The notes under the pieces were generated by a model, which was not told the origin of the DNA, did no database searches, and saw only the letters and a program-made list of their open reading frames with translations. Both the position numbers and the translations under genes were made by a program. From positions 6,924,550-6,988,549 of the forward strand of contig NC_059272.1 in assembly GCF_017591435.1 (NCBI RefSeq): a stretch of 64,000 bases of DNA. The letters run 5' to 3'. This document shows positions 1-10,767 of the stretch, piece by piece. Origin of the DNA: Portunus trituberculatus (Eukaryota > Arthropoda > Malacostraca > Decapoda > Portunidae). How positions within the stretch are numbered: position 1 is the first letter of the stretch; each line of letters starts with the position of its first letter.

Positions 1-221
<221 letters not shown>

Positions 222-376
222 AGTCCTCTGGTTACGACGTTGATCCGTTCCTGACACGAGTCGTAACCCGAATTTTTGCGTAAGTCGGAACATCGATAAA
301 AACAAAAATCTTATCTTTATTCCTTTGGTTGGCTTGCACACTAGAAGGAGGCATTGCAATGGAGGGAGAGACAAGC

Positions 377-1779
377 TTATTGTGTAGAGGAAGTTGCAGA
401 AGGTGCTGGAGATACTGGGACTGGTGAATCAAGAGAGGCAGAACCTTCAGGTGCTGGAGATGCTTTGGCAGGTGAGTCTGGAGGTGAGGCAGAACCTCCA
501 GGTGCTGGAGAAACTGAGGCAGATGAGCCTGGAGGTGAGGCAGAACATTCAGAAGGTGCTGAAGATTCTGGGGCAGGTGAGTCTGGAGTAGTAGAGGTAG
601 CTGAGGTAGAGGGTACAGGAACTGTTGCAGGCCTCTCTACCTTCTTAAAATATTGCTCCAGGTTAGTCTGAACAGAGAGCAACCTCTTCTCATCCATGAT
701 CTCCTCCTTGTAACATTGCATCAAATCCATGATGCCTCTGGAAACCTTAGTGAATCTTTCAAAGTTGCGATCCATAGCCTCAAAAGTTGCCAACGCTTGA
801 TGCATCTTAGCAAAACCTCTTGCCAAGCCCTGCCTTGTGAAAGCCCTAGGCTCTGGGGTGGGTGCTTCTTCTTCCTCTATGATCTGCTTCTCCAGTTGTA
901 TCAGGTCCTCAGCAGATAACTCCTCTCCATGAGATTCCAGCAGCTCTGTAACATCATCAACCTCCATCTCCAAATCAGTTTCCTTACTCAGGGCAACAAC
1001 ATTCTTAATAACATGCTGAACTGTGTTCTCAAACCCATGGAAATCACCCACAAATTGAGGACACAGTTTTTCCAAACACCATTCATGTTTGTTTGCTTAA
1101 CCTCCTCCCAGGAATCAGCAATGTTCTTCACGGCATCAAGGATGTTGTAGGATTTCCAAAAGTCTTTTAGGGTCAAATTCTTCTTGGTTTCAGTTGCCTG
1201 TAAAGCCATAGCAATTGTCCTTCGGAGGTAGTAGGCCTTGAACGAAGCTATCACTCCTTGGTCCATAGGCTGTAACAGGGCCGTGGTATTAGGTGGAAGG
1301 TAAACCACCTTGACATTAGGGTTAAAGTCTCCCAGGTGGGCAGGGTGTCCAGGGGCATTGTCCAGCACTAGCAACACCTTAAAAGGGATACCCTTGGAGG
1401 CCAAATACCACTCCACACTTGGCACAAAATAGTTGATGAACCAGTCCTCAAACACTGCAAGTGTCACCCATGCCTTCTTATTTGCCTTCCAAATGACTGG
1501 TAGTTGACTCTTCCAAGTGCCCTTGAGTGCCCTTGGATTTTCAGCCTGATACACAAGCAAGGGCTTCAGTTTGAAGTTGCCAGCAGCATTTCCCCTAAAA
1601 AGTAAAGTTAGCCTGTCCTTGCTGGCTTTATGACCTGGTGCTGACTTCTCCTCCTTGGCGATGTAAGTGCAGTCAGGCATACGCTTCCAAAATAAGCCTG
1701 TCTCATCCACGTTGAACACTTGATGAGCAGAATAATCCCCCTCCTTAATTCCAGACGTCAGATATTCTTGGGTTGTCAT
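377..1779 (-). pseudogene. Tigger-like transposase, catalytic and C-terminal part (family P)
   Basis: This is the DDE superfamily endonuclease domain of a pogo/Tigger transposase, which cuts and joins DNA at TA sites in the nucleus. The catalytic acidic motifs are visible in order: NVDETGLFWK, LVLDNAPGHP and LQPMDQGV. The reading frame shifts once near 1066, where the segment ending GVWKNC passes into the frame continuing KLCPQFVGDFHGFEN. The C-terminal region contains QTNLEQYF at about 640-673, which fits the PCNA-interacting-peptide pattern, followed by a low-complexity Ser/Pro/Ala-rich tail ending SSTQ-stop at 377. The missing N-terminus lies beyond an insertion, at 3498-3968. The gene is broken by the frameshift and the insertion and is probably inactive. 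Confidence 0.85.
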
Positions 1780-2250
1780 TGATCGCTGGCTGTTTTAATA
1801 CGCGACTCGGTATACAACCAGCCAGCTCACAAGAGACACATATTCTAAAATTCATATCATAATAAATCTTGAGGTATTGAGTCTTTGTACTGCAAAACAT
1901 TAATTCCAAGTGTTTATCCTAACATTATCCATATGATCTGGTAATACACACTCTACAAAACTGTTATTATAAGCTTAATACTCACAGTCGCGGTTTCAAT
2001 GCTCTCGCATTTTTTACTAGTCTCAACTACACATTTGGTTTGAAACATTTTTTCATATAGTTCAACAGAGAGCACTGTTTCTCCTCTAAATATAACAAAG
2101 GAATACATTCTGTAATAATCTTGGTAGAGCAACATTTTTGCGGCCAAAGGCATATCAAACCGAAGACTAACTGAACTCGGGAACACCGAGTCCTCTCAAA
2201 ACACCAAAACAATCCCGTGGCCTGTGGTTGTTTGGAAGCTCATGTGGAGT

Positions 2251-2686
2251 AGGGTGACCAGACGTCACAGTCCCCGATTTCAGTGACCTGTCCCCGGCTA
2301 CTACTGTCCCCGGTTTTCTGTAACTGAAAGATCACTTGATGCGTTAAAAAAACTACTCCTTTTGATTATGATAATTATGTCCTTTTATCATTACTCTTTT
2401 AGAATGTCAAGAATAAGGAGAAGGCCTTAGTTTCCGTGAAGACGGTGAAGTGTATAGCGGACACATTTTAACAGCTAATGGATGTTCATGATCTCAGATA
2501 TTTCATCAGGTAGAGATTTTTTTCTTTGCAACTTGGGTAAATAAGGCGAGAGAAACTTTTGATTGCTGGTTTAGAAATGGTACGGATAGTGTCCCGTTTT
2601 AGTTTTTCCAGTGCAAAACACTACATGTTTTACCTCCTGAACTGAAAATGTCCCCGGAATTTGTCTCAGAAATCTGGTCACCCTAG
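2251..2686. mobile_element. hAT-type MITE with perfect 8-bp target duplication
   Basis: Termini are AGGGTGACCAGA on the left and its complement TCTGGTCACCCT on the right. The octamer TGTGGAGT flanks the element at 2243-2250 and 2687-2694. Subterminal GTCCCCGG motifs occur at both ends in inverted orientation. Size is 436 bp with no coding capacity. An 8-bp duplication and an AGGGTGACC end are typical of non-autonomous hAT elements. Confidence 0.88.
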
Positions 2687-2714
2687 TGTGGAGTGTTCTT
2701 AGAGCTGGAACAGA

Positions 2715-3017
2715 ATGCCGGTTTATACATGTGCTGTAGCTGACTGCAATTCTATATCAAAAAAGAAAAACCAAGGCGTGAAAGGATGGACTGTGTTTCC
2801 CAGGAAGAAAGACGCGGCTCGAAGAAGATTATGGGAGACACGATGTAAACGAGGCCCGACGTGGAGAGCTACCAAGGACCATGCTATCTGCTCAAAGCAC
2901 TTCATAGATTGGTGCAAAGGACCGTCAGCATCGCATCCAGACCCTGAACTGTTTGCCTATAACCGGTGGGGAGCAGGTAGAAACCTGCTTGATGTTGTTT
3001 ACATACGGAACAGATAA
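2715..3017 (+). CDS. THAP-domain protein, short (100 aa)
   Basis: The ORF of 100 residues starts with MPVYTCAVADC and matches the THAP zinc-finger layout (C2CH): Cys6 and Cys11 near the N-terminus, then Cys58-x2-His61 in AICSKHF, with a basic stretch between and an aromatic/Pro motif following (HPDPELFAYNRW). THAP domains are DNA-binding modules found in cellular regulators and in P-element transposases. Nothing recognisable as a transposase catalytic domain follows the stop. It sits inside an insertion in the P element, 29 bp downstream of the hAT MITE. It could be a complete small THAP protein, a first exon, or a remnant of a P-like transposase. No splice donor was examined rigorously. Confidence 0.72.
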   Translation: MPVYTCAVADCNSISKKKNQGVKGWTVFPRKKDAARRRLWETRCKRGPTWRATKDHAICSKHFIDWCKGPSASHPDPELFAYNRWGAGRNLLDVVYIRNR

Positions 3018-3497
3018 TCTTTCACTGAAGTTATACAAGGATTTTGCATCAAAACATCGTGTTTATTTGATATTCGTCACATTTTCTGGATTTGATTGCT
3101 AATTAATTAACTTGAACCAATGAAATGTGCTTGCTTACTGAAAATAATGTAATTCACTCAAGGTGATGAAGTGTCCCAAAACTGATACCATGAACCAAGC
3201 ATTTTTGGCTCGTTTTGCCATATTACGTTCTCTGTGCTTGGTGAAGCTGATTAGAGATATTCCTAATAATTAATTACTTAGTTTGATAGCACATATATGA
3301 CGTAATTATTTTTTTCCAGTATACCGAGTTGAATGTGCTAAATTAAGTTATCTGACGAATCTGGCAGCTTTTCAGCACTTTCTGACGTCGGGAATTATCT
3401 CAGCTAACGCTTTAGGAAATTCACTTGCTGCTTTCTCATCACCACTAGCAGCTTCACCTTGCACTTTAGGGTTATGGTAATTGGCCCGAGCCTTAAA

Positions 3498-3968
3498 TCA
3501 CATAAACCAACCCCTACTAGCCACAAACTCTTCACTTTCACTTCCTTCCCCCTTTTCTTCTTTCAGTGCCTCAAACAATCTTTTCACCTTCTCCTGAATC
3601 ACCATAAGGCTCAATGGAATACGCCGTTGATTTTGTTCTTCCAACCAAAGCACCAATAATCTTTCCATCTCAATAATTAGACCACTACACTGCTTGGTTA
3701 TCACTGTCGCTTTCATAGGAGCAGATCCTTTCACATGTTCCATAATGCGCTCTTTATCTATGATGATGGTAGCCACAGTGGAACGACTAAGGCCAAGCGA
3801 CCAGCCAATGTTTGTTGGTGTTTCTCCCTTTTCTGATCTCTTTATAATGTCCACTTTAACTTCCATGGTGATGGCCTTTCTCTTCTTTGATGCACTACCA
3901 TCAGAAGAGTCTGCCTTACGCTTGGGAGCCATAACCAAGAGAGAGAGAGAGATGGTGCAAACAACCAA
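3498..3968 (-). pseudogene. Tigger-like transposase, N-terminal DNA-binding part (family P)
   Basis: The true start is probably the Met of MAPKRKADSSDG at about 3932, since Tigger-type transposases characteristically begin MAPKRK. A psq-type helix-turn-helix follows (EVKVDIIKRSEKGETPTNIGWSLGLSRSTVATII), then a CENP-B-type second DNA-binding domain (MERLLVLWLEEQNQRRIPLS ... FVASRGWF). The frame is lost just after RGWFM near 3498, with stops before the GEAAS segment. The 5' half of this ORF is present twice because of a tandem duplication. Confidence 0.85.
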
Positions 3969-4368
3969 AATGGCGTATGTACAGAGACTTCAGACGCCGT
4001 CTTCCTCGCCCTACAACCATCTCAATAATTAGACCACTACACTGCTTGGTTATCACTGTCGCTTTCATAGGAGCAGATCCTTTCACATGTTCCATAATGC
4101 GCTCTTTATCTATGATGATGGTAGCCACAGTGGAACGACTAAGGCCAAGCGACCAGCCAATGTTTGTTGGTGTTTCTCCCTTTTCTGATCTCTTTATAAT
4201 GTCCACTTTAACTTCCATGGTGATGGCCTTTCTCTTCTTTGATGCACTACCATCAGAAGAGTCTGCCTTACGCTTGGGAGCCATAACCAAGAGAGAGAGA
4301 GAGATGGTGCAAACAACCAAAATGGCGTATGTACAGAGACTTCAGACGCCGTCTTCCTCGCCCTACAA
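3665..4368. repeat. Perfect tandem duplication, 352-bp unit
   Basis: Positions 3665-4016 and 4017-4368 read as identical over the whole unit by eye. The unit covers the 5' untranslated end and the first roughly 90 codons of the P transposase, so the second copy (ORF 3916-4320, minus) gives a truncated N-terminal protein whose frame runs into the repeat junction after GLIIEM. Identity this high implies a very recent event or an assembly artefact. Confidence 0.93.
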
Positions 4369-4549
4369 CCACAACAAAGCGTATTCTTCCGCCGTGCACC
4401 CAAAATGAGTTCGTGTTTGTTTACGTCGCTTACGACACTAAACCACGTAAGACGGAATGACGCCTAATATTATTTTTTATGCTTTTATGAGCGCGTTCGT
4501 AACCACGAAACGTCATAAGTCAAGACCGTCGTAACCCGAGGACTCCCTG

Positions 4550-4569
4550 TATATATATATATATGTATG

Positions 4570-4649
<80 letters not shown>
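4550..4649. repeat. (TA)n microsatellite between elements P and A
   Basis: TA repeat with a few GTATG interruptions near 4564-4575. It directly joins the right end of P to the left end of an A-family copy. Confidence 0.97.
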
Positions 4650-4652
<3 letters not shown>

Positions 4653-5276
4653 TAAGGTGGGCAGGTCGAATGTTGTGACGCCCAGGGTGGACAGCTGGGA
4701 GCGTAGTGCAGTGCGGCGGGAGTAGAAGCGTGGGCAGTGGGGCAGGAAATGCAATAGGAAAGGGCAATAGGGATCAGCAAACAGGTGCAGACGGTGCAAG
4801 TCAGCTGCAAGTGTCGTGTGGCCCAGGTGAAGGCTCCTGAGTTGTTATTGTTGTGATGGTTGTGCGAGCCCTCAAGGTCGTCAACCTCCCCGTTATCATG
4901 GTAACGGACTTCCCATTTTCTTCTTCCCTCCCTCTTTTTCTTGTAGCGTAATGGTTTTCCTTTTCTTAGCATCACTGCTGTCACTAAGAAGTTTTCTCTT
5001 TGGTGCCATTGAGCAAGATACTAAGAACTTGATTCAGTAAACGCAGAAGTAGGATAACACTCTTGCCAGGGGCAACGGTGTGGTGGAACTGAGGCAGGGT
5101 GTTATTGTATTCAAGCGTGAGGTGGGCGGTATGGCGGGCAACCACCAACAATAACAATAAATCCCGCACTTTACGATTTATAAATTTTCAATTTTTTTAA
5201 TCTTAAATTGCCTTAAAGTGGACTGACGTAACTACGAGTTTGACGTAACTCGAGACCGATGTAACCCGGGACTTTA

Positions 5277-5279
<3 letters not shown>
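4650..5279 (-). mobile_element. Family A Tigger-like element, internally deleted, reverse orientation
   Basis: The right end reads (reverse complement) CAGTAAAGTCCCGGGTTACA followed by TTACGTC-type repeats, as in the full A copy at 51638. The left end keeps only CAGTAAGGT before jumping into the LINE-derived 3' region, so about 300 bp including the inner TIR is missing. The start of the transposase (MAPKRKLLSDSSDA...) is recognisable on the minus strand near 5006. The captured LINE-like segment ([15 protein letters not shown]) lies at about 4670-4800, minus strand. Confidence 0.85.

Positions 5280-5369
<90 letters not shown>
5280..5369. repeat. (TA)n microsatellite
   Basis: Pure TA array directly following the A element terminus ACTG and ending at TACACCATTTGATGACTCAT. 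Confidence 0.97.
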
Positions 5370-5372
<3 letters not shown>

Positions 5373-5555
5373 CATTTGATGACTCATAAGATGCACCTTT
5401 TCACCAAAAACGAAGTCTCAGGAAATGAGCCTGTGTCCTACAAGCCCAAGGTTCAGCATTGAGGCAGTGGTTGGTGGTAAGTCTATGGCAACAGAGACTC
5501 TAAATTCAAACCCTACACATCTTTGCACATGTAAATAAAGTGATGATTGGTACTA
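5370..5555. other. Possible lone transposon terminus and unassigned DNA
   Basis: The sequence after the TA array, ACACCATTTGATGACTCATA then AGATGCACC, resembles the ends of the family I elements (CCTTATTTTACGGCTTGCAA, AGACGC). No matching opposite end was found nearby. Nothing else is recognised up to the TA at 5554-5555 that flanks element F. Confidence 0.3.
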
Positions 5556-5931
5556 CAGTGTTCTCTTGCTATTTCGCGGTTCGACTTTCGCGGCCTCACT
5601 GTTTCACGGTTTTTATACATACTCATAGATACGTTCTGCGGATTTTTCGCTATATCATGGGGTCTGTGGTGTAACTTACAAATACTGTACGTACAGTAAT
5701 TCTGTAAATTGGTGTGTAATAATGACGACAATGTACGTTACTATGTACGTAAAGCACTGTACATATATTGTTTGTATACATATGCAGCGTTACCCAACAT
5801 CTTCCCTTGTTGTATCCAAGGCACATAGAACAGAAGGTCGACCTGCACGCAGCTCTAAGGGGAGAGCTGGGGCTAATGATGCCAGGGGGTTCACCAACAG
5901 GGGAGCTTCCTCCCAGGACATGTCTTTCTTA

Positions 5932-6556
5932 AGGCGGCGTCACACTAGCTCTTTTTCCGTCGTCTTTTTACTCTTCCGTCAACTCTTTCCGTCGTCTTGA
6001 GTCAGACGGAACGCATCGTTTTCGTCTAGCACCAATTTTTAGTCAAAATAAAAACTGGTTTCTAATCAACACTTTTATTAAAAAAATATTTTTTTGTTAA
6101 ACGGAAGAATGCTATTATCATGGCATGAAATTTAAATGAGTTGGTGAATATATGTTTGTATACATATTTTTTTTTTCTTCTAGCCTAGCAATGAAAAGTT
6201 CCTCAGTTGTTTGTGTACATTTCCAGGGGAGTGCGAATGTGCGATGCTTTTGAATATTTCCAAGGCAACTTCCAAGTAGCTGGCCAAGATGAGCAGTGGA
6301 CAAAACACACTGACGAATTTCTCATAAAGAGTATTAGAGGTCACCGTTGCCTTTGGGATCACAGAACAGCTGATTACATTATAAGGTGCAAAAAAGCCGT
6401 GGCTTGCTGGGGTGAATGAGGGGCCATGTTTGTTTACAATCGACAAGCGCGGCAAAGGCGGAAGCAAGCTTGTGACGGCCACCGTCTGCAAAAGTTGACA
6501 GTCGTCAGAAAATTGACAGAAAAAGAAGACGGAAAAGTGCTAGTGTGACGCTGCCT
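5932..6556. mobile_element. PIF/Harbinger-like MITE with TTA target duplication
   Basis: Termini are AGGCGGCGTCACACTAGC and, in reverse complement on the right, AGGCAGCGTCACACTAGC. TTA flanks both sides (5929-5931 and 6557-6559). The other F copy lacks this insert at the corresponding place (about 26455-26462), giving an empty site. Inner ends carry CCGTCGTCTT-type repeats. No transposase is encoded. A 3-bp TTA duplication is characteristic of PIF/Harbinger elements. Confidence 0.87.
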
Positions 6557-7370
6557 TTACATGGAAACCTCATGTTCTACCTCTGCCCACTGAGCAAATC
6601 ATACTTACCTGGCACAAGACAAATTTTGTGAAGGCTTCTCTGCATCCTATTACTGCCCTACACCCTCTACCTGCTAGGTCTCTTTCTCTCTCTCTCTCTC
6701 TTTGACCATTGTATCATTATCATTTTTAATATCAATACTCTTGCTGTTATTAATTATTATTATCATTATTATTACTATTATTAAACTTTTGCTCTTATTA
6801 TTAATATTAATATAGTGTTGCTGTTTTTGTTATTATTATTATTATTATTTTATTTTTGTTACATATATAACTGAGGCAATTATATCTACACAAGTAACTG
6901 AATGGGGACCTGTAAATAACTAGACATCAGAAATTTACTGATGTAATAGACGTAAGGTGCAAAATTACCAGGAAAAGATAATAATAATGGTTTTCATTTA
7001 TCACATACTACATACTACATATTATATACTACTGATAATTAAAAGTTATGCACTGCATAACTCGGCATTGTGACCGATGTAGGCGCAGAACGGAGAGAGA
7101 ATTGGAAAGAGAGAAGCACGTGAACACCTTCCTGGCAGTTTGCTAACTGAACCAACGTCCCCACTCTGACCGTCTTGTGAACCCCCCTGACGTCACGGAT
7201 GCACATATTAGACCCATTTTGAATGCCTTGCAGGTCGACCTTCTATTCCATGGCCCTTGGTTGTATCTTGTCAGTCTCGTCCATGCTGTTGACCGTCTCG
7301 CATACTGTATCTTAGTGTTGTGTTCGCGATAACTTTTTTTGTTTAAGTAGTGATTCGTTAAGCCCTTACA

Positions 7371-7480
7371 ATGCCGCCTAAGTCCTGTGCCCCTGTGAAA
7401 GCTGTGAAAGAGGAAGATGATGACCATCAGTGAAAAAGTGAAACTTTTGGATATGATCAAAGAGGACAGAAGAGGGTGAG
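7371..7480 (+). pseudogene. Transposase N-terminal remnant in F element
   Basis: The sequence begins MPPKSCAPVKAVKEEDDDHQ-stop; in an overlapping frame from 7418 it reads MMTISEKVKLLDMIKEDRRG, which resembles the start of a psq-type helix-turn-helix of jerky/Tigger transposases. The remaining gene is absent, so this is a deletion derivative. The homologous stretch in the other F copy is at about 25430-25550 on the minus strand. Confidence 0.6.
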
Positions 7481-7492
7481 CGTTACATATCG

Positions 7493-7495
<3 letters not shown>

Positions 7496-7580
<85 letters not shown>
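7496..7580. repeat. (GA)n microsatellite in F element
   Basis: About 85 bp of GA. The same locus in the second F copy is a 67-bp TC tract at 25336-25402. Confidence 0.97.
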
Positions 7581-7582
<2 letters not shown>

Positions 7583-7801
7583 AATGTATAATTACTGTAT
7601 AAGGTTTTATAATTAAATAGATTTAAGTAAAATACTGTATATGTAAAGTATCAATACTGTTAACATATTCTAAACATTATGGTACCCACATACACATACA
7701 CGAAAATTCCTAGGGGGAGTGGGCAAATCCTACTTTGCTGTTTTTTACCTTTCGTGGGGTTTCTGGTATCCATTAACCGCGATAAACGAGGGATCACTGT
7801 A

Positions 7802-8794
7802 CACCACAAAACAATGCTTTCTTTCCAAGGTAACAATATATAATAAGGCATACTTACTGGTAAATCACATAGAATGACACCAGTCAGGAATAATTTGCCA
7901 AAGTGACCATGCACCACGCATTGCATGTAGTAAAACGAATGCGGTCAGTTATGTGCCAAACCTGGTGAAACAGGCAAGCTTCACTGCGTTCTTTAGTGTG
8001 ATGCCATTACTCGTTGTGCTAAAACACACTCTCATACAATTAAAATTGCACCTATCATTTTCATGAACAGAAACAAATATATTTCCACACTTTTTTGTTT
8101 TGGAAATGTAATGAATATTTCAAATAAAACACATTTTAGAAAATAAGGTTGGTAAATCTGCTTTCACACATCCTTTGGCTTTGAAAATGTACTAAAATAC
8201 ATAAAAATTACAGTTTAACCTTGATAACTAGATCCCGATAACTCAGATTTTGCAATAAGTCAGACTCTGATCGACCAAGGGACTAAAACTAAAGTCTGAG
8301 TTGAACTGCCCACATCATTTTTTTTTTTCCAAGTTTTTTTTCCACTTTCTTGTATCTCATTTTCTATTGACATTATAAAAAATTGTATTCCAATAACATA
8401 TTGTATTTTAGTTGTAGTTTAACACATTAATTGCGTTTGGATTTCTTGCAGCTTCCTCCCTGTTGTGTTTGGTTCAACTCGGCACAATGTCAGTACCGCC
8501 CAACACACGGATTTGAGAAGAGATGAGTAGCTTCTCCCTGCTTATGAGTTGCCAATGATACAATAAAATTTGTGCTCCACCTGTGGTACACTATGCCATA
8601 GACTTGTTCTGAATTTATGCTATTGCATTGTAAGCCACCAGTGGAGCATGCTCCTTGTGTACTATATGTGGCCCAACCCATTATTACAAACATTGTTCTC
8701 TTAACATATTGCGTCAGTACACTCCAAATTTCAGTCATTTCCATTTACAGGGAAAGAACAACTCACTCCTGATCAATGTACTCTCACAGCTCCT
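7802..8794. other. Unassigned AT-rich DNA with a possible lone TIR at 8211
   Basis: No gene is recognised. At 8211-8310 the sequence CAGTTTAACCTTGATAACTA follows a TA and shows repeats of the form GATAACT..., like the start of a Tigger-family terminus. A related fragment AAAGTCCGAGTTGAACTGCC occurs near 12798. No opposite end was found. Confidence 0.35.
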
Positions 8795-9112
8795 ATAGAT
8801 TGGTATGACACAAATGAAATTATTGTCCTAATTGTAATGCAAACTAATAGGTATGCTCAGCAGAAAATTGGCATTTCATGTCACTCGAGGATCTAGGCTG
8901 AAATCTTAGAAAATGGCAACACTTGATGAAATACAGAAATTCATAGGTCTGAACCGTCTGATGATTTACATAGGAATTGTTGCATTGCCTGAGATTTCTA
9001 TGTACTGGTCAAAGAAAAACATATATGTAGGCAACTTTGCATCCAGAGTAAAGTCTTCAGAAAGATTTGAGTTCCTCCTTAGATCTTTACATATATTCAT
9101 CACCTTCACATG
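8795..9112 (+). pseudogene. piggyBac-like transposase fragment
   Basis: Conceptual translation gives WYDTNEIIVLIVMQTNRYAQ, then, in the ORF from 8913, MATLDEIQKFIGLNRLMIYIG followed by IVALPEISMYWSK and SSERFEFLLRSLHI. This order matches the piggyBac transposase segment (EQTNLYA ... EFKAFIGLLILMG ... YWS ... RFELILRFLHF). The piece is about 100 codons of a protein usually near 550-600 residues. The catalytic domain that should follow is missing and no TTAA-flanked ends were found, so it is a dead fragment. Confidence 0.7.
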
Positions 9113-10740
<1,628 letters not shown>

Positions 10741-10767
10741 TTCCAGGTCCCACAGAATGCCCAGCGC

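Larger units (their letters stand above)
1760..3383. mobile_element. Insertion of about 1.6 kb inside the P transposase gene
   Basis: The P transposase reading frame is interrupted here. On the minus strand the coding sequence reaches a GEAASGDEKAASEF...LAEII segment at about 3396-3470 and resumes with SGIKEGDYSAHQVFNVDE below 1757. The hexamer GACGTC flanks the segment at 1754-1759 and 3384-3389, a possible target duplication, although it is palindromic and short. An 11-bp inverted pair, ACTCGGTATAC at 1805-1815 and its complement at 3319-3329, lies just inside both ends. The insert carries a THAP-domain ORF (2715-3017) and a smaller MITE (2251-2686). The superfamily is uncertain; THAP content and subterminal 11-bp repeats would suit a P-element relative, but that is inference. 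Confidence 0.5.
5556..7799 (+). mobile_element. Family F Tigger-like element, non-autonomous
   Basis: Left end CAGTGTTCTCTTGCTATTTC, right end in reverse complement CAGTGATCCCTCGTTTATCG; TA dinucleotides flank both sides (5554-5555 and 7800-7801). The left terminus repeats TTTCGCGG / TTTCACGG every 14-16 bp. The element is the reverse-complement relative of 25119-26824. It contains a transposase N-terminal remnant at 7371-7480, two purine/pyrimidine microsatellites, AT-rich trinucleotide DNA around 6730-6860, and a Harbinger-like MITE at 5932-6556. Confidence 0.83.

Noticed and set aside
354..671. Plus-strand acidic ORF with GAGE-like repeats
   Set aside because: Antisense shadow of the Ser/Pro/Ala-rich transposase tail of element P.
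1953..2212. Two overlapping minus ORFs upstream of the hAT MITE
   Set aside because: Short, no recognisable domain, no support as genes.
5480..5520. tRNA-like TTCAAAxCC box
   Set aside because: No acceptor or anticodon stems can be formed around it; no tRNA gene called anywhere in the window.
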